64,000 nucleotides of DNA from Micromonospora inyonensis (GCF_900091415.1 NZ_FMHU01000001.1:2170001-2234000); one strand, 5' to 3'; shown: positions 25,611 to 33,575, counted from the stretch's first letter. Notes: generated by a model not told the origin, from the letters alone. Numbers and translations: made by a program.

Positions 25611-26622
25611 GTCATTCCGCGTAACGAAGGGTTGCGCTGGGTAACCGACCGTCGGCCGGGGCGGTGACACGCCGGATCTGGTGTCGTGCAACGAGAAGAC
25701 GCAGAACCCCGGTATGAAGGTGGTCCTTCCAAAGATCAACTTCATAAGGGTTCTGCGTCGACGATGAGTGTCACATACACCGCGGTGCTGCCAGCACGCG
25801 AGGAGACCGTGAGCTTTCTGGCCAACCTGCTGACGAACGAACGCGTCCGGCGCGGCACCCGCGCCAACACCCGTTCACTGTCAGTGCGAGACCAGGCGAT
25901 ACTGGTCCTTCGCTGGTTCCTGGACGGCACCCGGATGAGGCAACTGGCCCAGGACAACGCCATCGGCAAGTCAACCGGCTACGACTACCTCCACGAAGGC
26001 ATCGACGTGCTCGCGGCCCGCTCGCCGAGCCTGCACGGAGCGCTGCTGGCCGCGAAAGCCGCCGGCCACGGCCACGTCAACATCGACGGGATGCTGATCG
26101 AGACCGACCGGTGTCGCACCCCAGGCCCCACCCCCGGCGTTGACCTCTGGTGGTCCGGCAAACACGACAACCATGGCGGCAACGTCCAGGTCGTCACCGT
26201 CGGCGACGGCTGGCCGATCTGGACCTCGCCCGTGCGGCCCGGCCGCGAACATGACACCACCGCGCTGCGCGCCCACACCGAGATCCTGCCGACCCTGGCC
26301 AACGCCGGCGACGACCTACGCACCCTCGGCGACCTCGGCTACGAGGGCGAGTCCGACACGATCACCGTCGCGTTCAAAAGACCCAAAGGCGGCCAGCTCA
26401 CCCTGGCACAACAGCAGCTGAACAAGGCCCACAACAGCGTCCGCGCGATCGGCGAACGCGGCAACTCGCTGCTCAAGACAACCTTCAAGGCGCTACGCAA
26501 CATCAGCCTGGACCCATGGCGGATCGGAAAGATCGTCGCCGCGGCCCTCGTCATCCTCCACATCGAGCACACCCGCACAACATGACTACCTCCAGTAGTC
26601 AGCCCCTTGCGCGGAATGGCTC
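25609..26622 (+). mobile_element. IS5-family element, ISL2-like, copy 2 (1014 bp), inside the giant gene
   Basis: Imperfect inverted repeats GAGTCATTCCGCGTAACG (left) and the complement of GCGCGGAATGGCTC (right) bound the element. It duplicated ATT (25606-25608 and 26623-26625). The undisturbed site gttcattggcgg occurs in other repeat units, so the insertion point is exact. The insertion introduces an immediate TGA in the toxin frame. Confidence 0.93.
25764..26585 (+). CDS. IS5-family transposase (copy 2)
   Basis: Intact 273-residue DDE transposase of the second IS, beginning MSVTYTAVLPAREETVSFLA. The open frame extends 26 codons upstream, but the start at 25764 matches copy 1. Catalytic regions HVNIDGMLIETDR, LGDLGYEGESDTI and RAIGERGNSLLKTTFK are present. 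About three residues in four match copy 1 by eye, so the two IS copies are related but are not recent duplicates of each other. No frameshift, so probably functional. Confidence 0.92.
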   Translation: MSVTYTAVLPAREETVSFLANLLTNERVRRGTRANTRSLSVRDQAILVLRWFLDGTRMRQLAQDNAIGKSTGYDYLHEGIDVLAARSPSLHGALLAAKAAGHGHVNIDGMLIETDRCRTPGPTPGVDLWWSGKHDNHGGNVQVVTVGDGWPIWTSPVRPGREHDTTALRAHTEILPTLANAGDDLRTLGDLGYEGESDTITVAFKRPKGGQLTLAQQQLNKAHNSVRAIGERGNSLLKTTFKALRNISLDPWRIGKIVAAALVILHIEHTRTT

Positions 26623-27257
26623 ATTGGCGGCCCGGTGAGGATGGGCCCGCGACCCTCCGCGCATACCTGGAGACGCTGGAACTCCCCGACGGGGTGTCCC
26701 TGGACACCGACAAGAAGGGGGCGCTGGGGCTGGGGATGGCCGCTTGGGTGAAAGCCTGGGCACAGGGACTGCGGGGTGAGACCACCCCCGACGGCCACCC
26801 CTACACCCTGGACGCGGTAGCCGCACTGTCCGGCAACCTGACCACCAAGCCAACGGTGGGGAATTATTGGCGGGAGGTGGCGCCGCCGCTGCCCCCGCCG
26901 CCGGATCACGTGGTTCATTGGCGGCCCGGTGGGGATGGGCCCGTGACCCTCCGCGCATACCTGGAGACGGTGGAACTCCCCGACCGGGTGTCCCTGGACC
27001 CCGACAAAAAGGGGAGGTTGGGGCTGGGGATGGCCGCTTGGGTGAAAGCCTGGGCACAGGGACTGCGGGGTGAGACCACCCCCTACGGCCACCCCTACAC
27101 CCAGGGCGCGGTAGTCACACTGTCCGGCAACCTGATCATCAAGAGCACGGTCGGGAGATATTGGCGGGAGGCGGCGCCGCTGCCAGAACCGCCGGATCAC
27201 GTGGCCCATTGGCGGCCCGGTGAGGATGGACCCGCGACCCTCCAGGGGTCCCCGTAG
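26623..27257 (+). pseudogene. 3' fragment of the giant repeat protein
   Basis: Directly after the IS the reading frame resumes in phase with the upstream half: two complete repeat units (recognition segments TTKPTVGNYW and IIKSTVGRYW) and a third that ends abruptly after GEDGPATL at about 27243, followed by unrelated sequence and a stop (QGSP). Removing the IS and one ATT would restore a single frame, so the pre-insertion gene encoded at least 11 full repeats. The true C-terminus (any effector domain and immunity gene) has been lost by a second rearrangement at ~27243. Confidence 0.85.
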
Positions 27258-27295
27258 TTTCCGGACCAAAAACAACTCCAGGCATCATGATCGCC

Positions 27296-27376
27296 GACGT
27301 CCTCCCGGCGGTCTGACCCGAAAAACAACGGGCCGCGGTGCCTTGTTAGCGATACGTCGACCGGCGGGAGGACGTC
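27296..27376. repeat. Inverted repeat of 18 bp arms in a mosaic gap
   Basis: GACGTCCTCCCGGCGGTC at 27296-27313 is answered by GACCGGCGGGAGGACGTC at 27359-27376 (one mismatch pair). The loop is ~45 bases. The rest of 27258-27445 contains no gene that I recognise; gataggagcccgaacgaagc (27411-27430) is reminiscent of IS110-type flanks. Confidence 0.6.
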
Positions 27377-27486
27377 GCCGTGCCGCCGCCGGCCGGGGTC
27401 GATGTGGCCTGATAGGAGCCCGAACGAAGCGTCCCACTGGAGTTCGGGACTGCCCCGGGTTTGGTTGACTCGCGGGGTTGAGTGGT

Positions 27487-28349
27487 TCAGGCCGCGTGTG
27501 CGGGCCTGTTGATTGTCTCAAACTCGATGGGCGTGAGCCGTCCGAGGCGTTGTTGGCGTCGGCGGCGGTGGTAGGTGCGTTCGATCCAGGTCACGATCGC
27601 CAGGCGCAGTTCCTGGCGGGTGTGCCAGCGTTGCCGGTCCAGGACGTTGCGTTGCAGCAGGGCGAAGAACGACTCCATCGCGGCGTTGTCTCCGCAGGCG
27701 CCGACCCGGCCCGTCGAGCCGACCAACCGTTACGGTGCAACGCTTTCACGAACTTCCGGGACCGGAACTGGCTACCACGATCGGAGTGCACGATCGTGCC
27801 GGCCGGGTCGCGCAGCCGGATCGCGTTGGACAGCGCCGCGACGGCCAGGGAGGCCTTCATCCGCGAGGCGATGGAGTAGCCGACGATCCGACCGGAGTGC
27901 ACGTCCTTGATCGCGCACAGATACAGCTTGCCCTCGGCGGAGGGATGTTCGGTGATGTCGGTCAGCCACACCTGGTGGGGTGCGTCGGCGGTGAACCGGC
28001 GTCGCACCAGGTCGTCGTGCACGGGCGGTCCGGCCCGTCTGGTCAGGCCCTTGCGCTTGGCGAACACCGACCAGATCCGTTGCTGTGAGCACAGCCGGGC
28101 GACCCGGTTCGCGCTGGCGGTGATCCCGTGGGCGGGTAGTTCGTCGGCGATGAACCGGTAGCCGAACGCCGGGTCGTCGACGTGGATGTCGACGGCGGCG
28201 TTGATCAGATAAGCGTCCTCAAGGTCGCGTCGGGTGACGGGGTTCGTCTTCCACGCGTAGTAGGCCTGCTTGCTGAACCCCAGCACCCGGCAGGTCACCG
28301 CGACGAGGATCCCGTCCGCGGCCAGGTCACCGACCAGCGGGTATGTCAT
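27487..28349 (-). pseudogene. IS3-family transposase OrfB (frameshifted)
   Basis: Integrase-type transposase: N-terminal HTH_21 part (GFSKQAYYAWKTNP), then the DDE domain with VWLTDITEHPSAEGKLYL, HSGRIVGYSIASRMK and IVHSDRGSQFRSRKF. Near 27725 one base is missing (AACGGTTGGTCGG); the remaining C-terminus, with catalytic Glu in CGDNAAMESFFALLQ and ending NRPAHAA, continues in the next frame to 27487. Start ATG 28349 overlaps the OrfA stop (ATGA). Inactive unless the lesion is a sequencing error. Confidence 0.88.
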
Positions 28350-28630
28350 TTTGGGGAGATCTCCTTGGCGAAGTAGGCCGCGGCGCGGCGCAGGATCTCG
28401 TTCTCCTGCTCCAGGATCTTGTTCCGCCTGCGCAGCTCCCGCAGCTCGGCCGACTCACTGCTGGTGGCACCCGGGCGGACGCCGTCTTCGACGTCGGCGA
28501 GCTTGAGCCAACGGTGCAGGCACGCCTCGGAGATCCCGAAGTCCTTCGCGATCTGCCTCAACGACGCCTCGCCCTTACGGGCGACCGCGACCACATCACG
28601 ACGGAACTCCAGGGGGAACGCTTTCGGCAT
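28346..28630 (-). CDS. IS3-family transposase OrfA
   Basis: 94-residue HTH protein, MPKAFPLEFRRDVVAVARKG onward, with a transposase_8 HTH (SLRQIAKDFGISEACLHRWL) and a C-terminal leucine-zipper-like coil (ELRRRNKILEQENEILRRA) that pairs with OrfB. The start at 28630 was chosen over in-frame upstream ATGs because GAAGGA sits eight bases before it. Translationally coupled to OrfB. Confidence 0.88.
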   Translation of the reverse strand: MPKAFPLEFRRDVVAVARKGEASLRQIAKDFGISEACLHRWLKLADVEDGVRPGATSSESAELRELRRRNKILEQENEILRRAAAYFAKEISPK

Positions 28631-28698
28631 GGCAGACATCCTTCCCGCGAGGAACACATCCTCACAGATCAGGAGTCAACCGAACCGGTGGCAGTCCC

Positions 28699-28885
28699 CG
28701 CCGACCTCACGGCCAATCCGGATGAACAACGCCTCGACATCGACGAGCGCATCGAGGAAGTCCTCCGCCGGTACCCTGTCCAGAGCCTGGTCCACCGGGC
28801 GATCCAGCGTGCCGAGCCCATTCTCGTCGCGCACGTCCGTCGGACACTGAACCGGCTTGACGAGGCAGAGCACACGGCACAATGA
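28699..28885 (+). pseudogene. C-terminal remnant of an unrecognised protein
   Basis: Immediately after the IS3 end the plus-strand frame reads ADLTANPDEQRLDIDERIEE and RRYPVQSLVHRAIQRAEP, finishing LDEAEHTAQ-stop. The composition is that of real helical protein, but no start remains. Family not recognised. Confidence 0.45.
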
Positions 28886-29324
28886 CGGTCGCTGGTGATG
28901 GGCGTGGATCAGCTCAGGGCTGCGGGAGCGGGCCCAGCGCAGCCCGTAGCTCATCAGGCGCTGAGCGTCGTGCGGGTCTCATCCCGAACGCTGACCCCGC
29001 GTCAGCGCCATGACCTGGGCCAGCGTACGAAGCTGGCGGATGGGTCGCCGCCGAGCCGTGCTCCCGGTGGGTGGGTCCTGGGCCGAAGGAGCGGACGCCA
29101 TGATCTTGGATGATGTGCGCGGTGTGTGCTCTCCAGCGGATGCCAACCCGGGTCAACCGGTGCCAGCGCGGGTCACCGTGGCGCACGACCGGTCGCAAAC
29201 GGGGGTCCGTGTGCTCCGGGTGTGGTCCTGGGCTGGGAGAACAGGGGTCCGGGTGACGTGGGTGAACGTAGGCCACTCCCTGCCACCCCGGGTGAACCCC
29301 CAGGTCGCTAGACTGGGCACTCGC
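28886..29324. other. Intergenic stretch, no gene seen
   Basis: No coding frame with protein character on either strand. Just before the tRNA half, gtcgctagactgggc contains a TAGACT-like -10, plausibly the old tRNA promoter. Confidence 0.4.
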
Positions 29325-29365
29325 GCCCTCGTAGCTCAGGGGATAGAGCATCGGTTTCCTAACCC
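29325..29365 (+). pseudogene. Truncated tRNA-Arg (anticodon CCT), 5' half only
   Basis: GCCCTCG (acceptor 5' strand), TA, the D stem-loop GCTCAGGGGATAGAGC, A, TCGGT and the anticodon loop TTCCTAA are intact. The 3' anticodon strand is CCCGA instead of ACCGA, and no T-arm (no GTTCGAATCC) or acceptor 3' strand follows. The break coincides with the start of the ~110-bp direct repeat, suggesting integration or excision in the anticodon loop. No 3' half was found elsewhere in the window. Confidence 0.75.
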
Positions 29366-29476
29366 GACGCTCCGCCGGTGTACGCACGCCGATGACCTGC
29401 GGCTTTCCTATCGTCCCCGTTGCGTGCGGTCGCTTCGCGGGCTCGCTGCGATCGCTTGCCGAAGATCAGCTGGACC
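29366..29476. repeat. Imperfect direct repeat, left copy (bounds the defence cassette)
   Basis: Begins acgctccgccggtgt and ends gctgcgatcgcttgccgaag. Same order and orientation as 36810-36920 (acgcttccgccggtgt ... gctgcgatcgcttgctgagg), with small indels, at about four bases in five. Confidence 0.65.
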
Positions 29477-29526
29477 GTTGTGGGTCCTGCGGGTGCAGCT
29501 TAACGTTGCCGCGAGTCGGGACCGAG

Positions 29527-30174
29527 TCACCCTTCCTCGTCGTCGAGCAGTTCGCGGCGCCACTCCGCGAATCGGCTTCGGAGATCGTCCAGCGCTGGGC
29601 CGGTGACGCCGTACTGGGCGAAGTCGTCGGGATCGAGCTGGGTGGCTTGTCCGAGGGCGTCGGCGAAGATGCGCGGGTCGAAGCCCCGGTCGGCGCGCTG
29701 CGCGAGAGCGAGAAGGGCGTCGCGGGTGTAGCGGCCGGATCGGAGGGTGGCGTCGATGTCGATGAAGTCCCGGGCGAACGCTCGCCCGTAGAGGGCGCTC
29801 ATCTTGTTCGCGACCGCGTCGTCGGGGTGGAGGACCGGTCCGATCGCCATGAGGATCGGTTCGTTGGCGCGCCAGTCCACGCCGAGTTCGACCTTGGAAA
29901 CGCGCACGCCGTCGGTGACAGCCAGCCGGGCGAAGGTGTCGTACTGCCGCTCGGTCTCGACGGTCAGGCCGTCGTCTCGGTAGGCGTGCACGACGGCGGT
30001 GACCGCGGCGGTGAACTCCTGCCGGCGGTCCCAGGCGGTGAACAGGTCGACGTCCTCGCTGGGCCGCTCCAGAAGCCCGGCGGCCTGGACCGCGTAGCCG
30101 CCGGCCAGCGCGAAGCCGTATCGTTCGGCTGCCGCGAGCCCGGTACGGGCGAGGCGTTCGTGGAAGGGGTCCAC
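29527..30174 (-). CDS. AbiEii/AbiGii-type nucleotidyltransferase toxin
   Basis: 215-residue protein from GTG 30174, two codons after the antitoxin stop. The polymerase-beta-type core is visible: LAGGYAVQAAGLLERP followed by SEDVDLF, i.e. GG, Arg and the paired Asp residues (about 24-44), then a third Asp region in VSKVELGVDW. Family members are nucleotidyltransferases that block growth, as in AbiE and MenT-like toxins. KMSALYGRAFARDFIDIDAT matches the family's K-x-x-A-L-x-x-R-x-x-x-R-D-x-x-D pattern. Downstream gene of a two-gene toxin-antitoxin operon. All key residues are present. Confidence 0.85.
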   Translation of the reverse strand: MDPFHERLARTGLAAAERYGFALAGGYAVQAAGLLERPSEDVDLFTAWDRRQEFTAAVTAVVHAYRDDGLTVETERQYDTFARLAVTDGVRVSKVELGVDWRANEPILMAIGPVLHPDDAVANKMSALYGRAFARDFIDIDATLRSGRYTRDALLALAQRADRGFDPRIFADALGQATQLDPDDFAQYGVTGPALDDLRSRFAEWRRELLDDEEG

Positions 30175-30176
30175 CG

Positions 30177-30743
30177 CTATGCCGCGTTGCTGCGGGTCGC
30201 GGCGAGGTCGGGGAAGGCTTCCTCCCAGCGTTGGCGGAGCTGGGGTGGCAGCCAGAGGGTGGGCCAGAGTCGCCGGAGGAGGTCGGCGTCGAGCCAGGTG
30301 TTCAGGTCCTCGACGGTGCTGGCTTCGGTGAGCACCACCTTGTACATGCTGGCCAGGCGTGCGGGCCGGTTCAGGTCGTACTCGGCGTGCCCGGACCAGT
30401 CGAGATGCCGCGGGAGCGTCACCGTGCCTTCGGTCGGGCCCTGCAGTTGGGCAAAAGTTTCGGCCACCAGGTAGGGCTTGCGGTCGCCGTAGGGTTGGTA
30501 GTCCGCAGGCGGCCGGGGTGATGTCCTGCGTCGGCTGATGTTGGTCGCCCGCCGGACTTCCGGTCGTAGCGCCTGGCGGATCGTCTCCCGGCTGTAGCCG
30601 GTGACCCGCTGCAGATCCACCGGCCGCCAGCCGGCCGCATGGAACGCCCGTAGCTGCTCGTCCCGCTCGGTCAATGCCTGCGCCCGCGTCGCCTCGTACC
30701 GGGAGACAACCGCATGTAGCTCATCCTCGGAGAACCGGCCCAT
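30177..30743 (-). CDS. Antitoxin of the AbiEii-like system (HTH protein)
   Basis: 188 residues, first gene of the operon. An N-terminal sigma-like HTH is visible at about residues 30-58 (AAGWRPVDLQRVTGYSRETI), followed by a basic linker and a C-terminal domain beginning near PYLVAETFAQ that presumably binds the toxin. The C-terminal part is not a canonical AbiEi antitoxin fold that I can identify, so the pairing rests on gene order and the two-codon spacing to the toxin. Probably represses its own promoter through the palindrome at 30766-30781. Confidence 0.7.
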   Translation of the reverse strand: MGRFSEDELHAVVSRYEATRAQALTERDEQLRAFHAAGWRPVDLQRVTGYSRETIRQALRPEVRRATNISRRRTSPRPPADYQPYGDRKPYLVAETFAQLQGPTEGTVTLPRHLDWSGHAEYDLNRPARLASMYKVVLTEASTVEDLNTWLDADLLRRLWPTLWLPPQLRQRWEEAFPDLAATRSNAA

Positions 30744-30756
30744 GCCTGCCAGCCTA

Positions 30757-30790
30757 CTACGCTAGGCCAAGCACGCTTGGCTCCTTCAAC
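30757..30790 (-). promoter_or_regulatory. Toxin-antitoxin promoter with palindromic operator
   Basis: Perfect palindrome GCCAAGC-AC-GCTTGGC (30766-30781) lies between a TTGAAG -35-like box (30785-30790) and TAGCGT -10-like box (30757-30762) read on the minus strand, just ahead of the antitoxin ATG (30743). The placement suits autorepression. Confidence 0.5.
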
Positions 30791-30876
30791 TACGGGATTT
30801 GTGGTCGGCAGCGTGGCGGGACGAGATGCGCCGGGGCGCGAATGGAGGGGCTTGAGTCGCCGCCGGAACGGCGACG

Positions 30877-31068
30877 TCATGGGTGTCCGCGAGGAACACC
30901 CTCGGGGCGTGGGATGGCGGTGGTGATCGAGACGCCGGCAGTCGTGTGACCAGCGATCCAGCCCACGTCGACGGCGGCGCCGACGCGCCAGTCCCGCCCG
31001 TCCTTGCTGACCTGCACACCGCTACTCAAGCCGCTGTAGCGACGGTTGGCGTGGGTACCAGATGATCA
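30877..31068 (-). pseudogene. Coding remnant, family not recognised
   Basis: The minus-strand frame ending at 30877 reads as credible protein (NRRYSGLSSGVQVSKDGRDW, VGAAVDVGWIAGHTTAG) but begins at a stop and has no start codon. About 62 codons of an otherwise lost gene, lying between the two toxin-antitoxin modules. Confidence 0.35.
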
Positions 31069-31081
31069 GTTCACGACCGTG

Positions 31082-31522
31082 TCAGGTCAGCGGGATCTGC
31101 CGCATTGTGGTTCGGGTGGCTGCGTAGATGAAGGGTGGCGGCTCGGCGAGGCAGCGCTCGATATCGCGCCAGCGGCTCATCACGACCTCCAACTGGCCGA
31201 AGACGCTGCCTGCGTCGGCCGCTGTCAGGGCGACCATCCTGGCCTGGTGCTCTCGCACGGCGGCGATTTCCAGTCGGTGTTCCTGGATGTGGCAGTCCCG
31301 GGTGATGATCAGCCAGCCGCGGCCCGCGACCTCAGGGATCCACTCCGAGTCCTTCACTGCGGGCGAGGCGATGGGGCACGGGGGCCGTTGGCGTTTGTGG
31401 ATGACCGTGCCGGGGTCGCCGGGGTAGGTGACGTCGGAGCGGAGTCCGGCGAGGACGCGCGCGAGGCCGAGGAGGTCGGCATCGATGTAGAATCGGACCT
31501 CGGCAGGCTTGATCCTGCTCAC
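31082..31522 (-). CDS. PIN-like (VapC45-type/DUF5615-like) toxin
   Basis: 146 residues from a GTG at 31522 that overlaps the upstream stop (GTGA). The N-terminus RFYIDADLLGLARVLAGL carries the first acidic residue of PIN-like folds, and GWLIITRDCHIQEHRLEI carries the second Asp. Such proteins are RNases of toxin-antitoxin pairs. It follows directly behind a DUF433/HTH protein, the usual partner of DUF5615/PIN-like toxins. Later acidic positions are less clear, so activity is uncertain. Confidence 0.75.
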   Translation of the reverse strand: MSRIKPAEVRFYIDADLLGLARVLAGLRSDVTYPGDPGTVIHKRQRPPCPIASPAVKDSEWIPEVAGRGWLIITRDCHIQEHRLEIAAVREHQARMVALTAADAGSVFGQLEVVMSRWRDIERCLAEPPPFIYAATRTTMRQIPLT

Positions 31523-32229
31523 GCCGCGCGTTGGGAGTTCTCGTACGCCAGCGCCCACCGCACGTCAGGCACGTCGAGTTGGTACGTCTCGGCGATCTCC
31601 TCGACGTCTAGCCCTGCTTCGTCCTGCTCCCAGAGCACCTCGGTGCTGATCCCCTTGATCGACGGTCGACCGAACCGGACATCCGGGAGGATACGCACCG
31701 GTGACTGAGGGTTGGGGTCCGGTCGCCAGCCGGCGGCGATATCGCCGTCCCAGGTGACCCGCTCGACGAACGCCGCCGACGGAGGAGTGAGCAGCAACTG
31801 GTTCCCGACCGCGGCCACGAGACAGTATTCCGGGTCAAGGCCGGCCTCGGCCTGCGCTTCCAGCACTAGTTTCTTGCCGGCGACGTAGGGCCGGCGGTCG
31901 GCGAGTGGGTAGGGCACCCCGAACTGCTCGCGGAGCAGGTCGATGAACGCCCGCAACTCGACCATCGGCACCCGGTGGGTGCGTCGGTATTCCCGCAACA
32001 GCCCGGCCTCGACGAACTCGGCCCACGTGACCGAACGGCCGCCGCGCGGCTCCGTGCGTAGCACGGGCTTGTGGCGGCGCCCCTTACGCTCGTCGCCCTC
32101 CAGCCAGTAGTGCAGCGTCGACTGCGCCAGCCGCAGCAGCCGGGCAGCCTCCGCCTCCGAGAAGACCTCACGCTCCAGGACGCTCACCACTTTGCCAGTC
32201 TCCCACGCGTCGACTTCTTCGTGGGTCAT
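31519..32229 (-). CDS. DUF433 antitoxin with MerR-like HTH N-terminus
   Basis: 236 residues from ATG 32229, chosen because AGGGGG lies six bases before it. An alternative ATG at 32256 overlaps the helicase stop and would add nine residues. N-terminal winged HTH (FSEAEAARLLRLAQSTLHYW), a middle region with VTWAEFVEAGLLREYRR, and a C-terminal DUF433 (RFGRPSIKGISTEVL, then EEIAETYQLDVPDVRWALAY), which is itself HTH-like. Partner and neutraliser of the PIN-like protein downstream. Possibly cotranscribed with the TOTE gene upstream. Confidence 0.8.
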   Translation of the reverse strand: MTHEEVDAWETGKVVSVLEREVFSEAEAARLLRLAQSTLHYWLEGDERKGRRHKPVLRTEPRGGRSVTWAEFVEAGLLREYRRTHRVPMVELRAFIDLLREQFGVPYPLADRRPYVAGKKLVLEAQAEAGLDPEYCLVAAVGNQLLLTPPSAAFVERVTWDGDIAAGWRPDPNPQSPVRILPDVRFGRPSIKGISTEVLWEQDEAGLDVEEIAETYQLDVPDVRWALAYENSQRAA

Positions 32230-32252
32230 GGCAGACCCCCTGTGCGGTGCGT

Positions 32253-33575
32253 TCATGTTCGGGAGAAGCCGAGTGCCCGATATCCGGGCATACGGCGCGG
32301 GAGGGAGGCGGCGAGGATGGGTGCGGCCGGGTCGTGGTAGTCGTGGACCTCGGCGAGGTCCTTGCCGGGTGCGGCGCGGATAACGCGGCCGGCGCATTGG
32401 ATTAGTAGGCCGTCGTAGGAGATCGGGCCGGCGAGGAAGAGGGTGTCGAGGGCGGGGGCGTCGAAGCCTTCACCGATGAACGGTGTGGTGCCGATGACGA
32501 GCAGTCCGTCGCCGGCCTTCGCGCCGTCGAGCCGGTCAACGATGGTCCGCCGGTCGCGGGTGCTCATCGCGACTTGGAGTACGAGCGGCTGGTGTCCTCG
32601 TGTGGCGAGCAGAGCCTTGAGGGCCTCGACTTGGGCGACCCGTCGGGTCAGGACGAGACAGTTGCGGCCGCGTGTCAGGGCTGCGGCGACGTCATCGGCG
32701 ACCTGGGTGTTGCGGGGCTCGTCGAGGGCCAGCCTTCGGTGGACCTCGGCGAGTGCGCCGGGTGCGTCCAGGTCGATGTCGCCGGGTTGGAAGGTGGTTT
32801 CGTGGATGTGCAGCGCTCGACGGGGTCCGGCGTCGGCGTGCATGGCTGCCGTGAGGGTGCCTTGTTCCTCGTCGGTGAGGGTGTGGCGGACGGGTCCGAG
32901 TTGCCAGGTGACGAGTTGGCCGAGGCCGTCGCGTCGGGTGGGGGTGGCGGTGAGGCCGAGCCAGAACTGCGCGGCGATCCGTTTGACTGAGTGCTCGTAG
33001 GCTGCGGCGCCGAGGTGGTGGCATTCGTCGACGATGACGTGCCCGTACCCCTGGGTGAGGGTGGCGACGTCGTCGCGTCGGGTGAGGGAGGGCAGCAGCG
33101 CGATGTCTACCGTGCCGGTGAGCTTGCGTCGGCCGCCGCCGAGTTGGCCGGGCTTGATGCCGAGGAACTGTTGGATGCGGGTGCGCCACTGGTCGGCGAG
33201 GGCTTTGCGGTCGACGAGGACGAGGGTGGAGGTGTTGCGTTCGGCGATCACGGCGCAGGCCATGACGGTCTTGCCGGAGCCCGGTGGCGCGACCAGGATC
33301 CCGTCGTCGTGAGCGAGAAGCGCGCCGACCGCGCTGGCCTGCCTGCTGCTGAGTTCGGCGGTGAACGCGGTGTCGATCTCGGTCCCGGCGTTTCGTGCGT
33401 CCGTGACGGCCAGCCGTGACCCGGCGTGTTCGACGATCGTGGCGATCGTTTGCCGCAGGCCCCGCGGGAGGACCAGGTGGTCATCGAGGGTGAGGTCGTA
33501 GCCCTGGATGAAGCGTGGGGTGTCCCAGGTGGACTTGCGGAGCCGTTGCAGCTCGTAGAACTTCGGGTTGAGCAT
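32253..33575 (-). CDS. TOTE conflict system, superfamily 2 helicase part
   Basis: C-terminal half of a TOTE (transposon-encoded/T-R-E) primase-helicase. 440 residues with LVAPPGSGKTVMACAV (Walker A), VIVDECHH (DECH box), WLGLTATPTRRDG (motif III) and IQCAGRVIRAAPGK (motif VI). Homologous coding sequence continues upstream of the nominal ATG (KAGAGLSIDAGQLTPAAL...), so the domain really begins in the primase frame; the two are separated by one base at 33652-33654. TOTE systems are proposed anti-phage/anti-element conflict systems. Ends in an ATGA overlap with an alternative start of the DUF433 gene. Confidence 0.85.
   Translation of the reverse strand: MLNPKFYELQRLRKSTWDTPRFIQGYDLTLDDHLVLPRGLRQTIATIVEHAGSRLAVTDARNAGTEIDTAFTAELSSRQASAVGALLAHDDGILVAPPGSGKTVMACAVIAERNTSTLVLVDRKALADQWRTRIQQFLGIKPGQLGGGRRKLTGTVDIALLPSLTRRDDVATLTQGYGHVIVDECHHLGAAAYEHSVKRIAAQFWLGLTATPTRRDGLGQLVTWQLGPVRHTLTDEEQGTLTAAMHADAGPRRALHIHETTFQPGDIDLDAPGALAEVHRRLALDEPRNTQVADDVAAALTRGRNCLVLTRRVAQVEALKALLATRGHQPLVLQVAMSTRDRRTIVDRLDGAKAGDGLLVIGTTPFIGEGFDAPALDTLFLAGPISYDGLLIQCAGRVIRAAPGKDLAEVHDYHDPAAPILAASLPRRMPGYRALGFSRT

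Larger units (their letters stand above)
27446..28698 (-). mobile_element. IS3-family element with damaged OrfB
   Basis: Imperfect ends GGGACTGCCCCGGGTTTGG at 27446 and the complement of a GGTTGACTC/GGCAGTCCC arm at 28698 enclose OrfA and OrfB on the minus strand. No clear target duplication is visible. It interrupted or joined unrelated DNA: a coding remnant begins immediately to its right. Confidence 0.75.
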
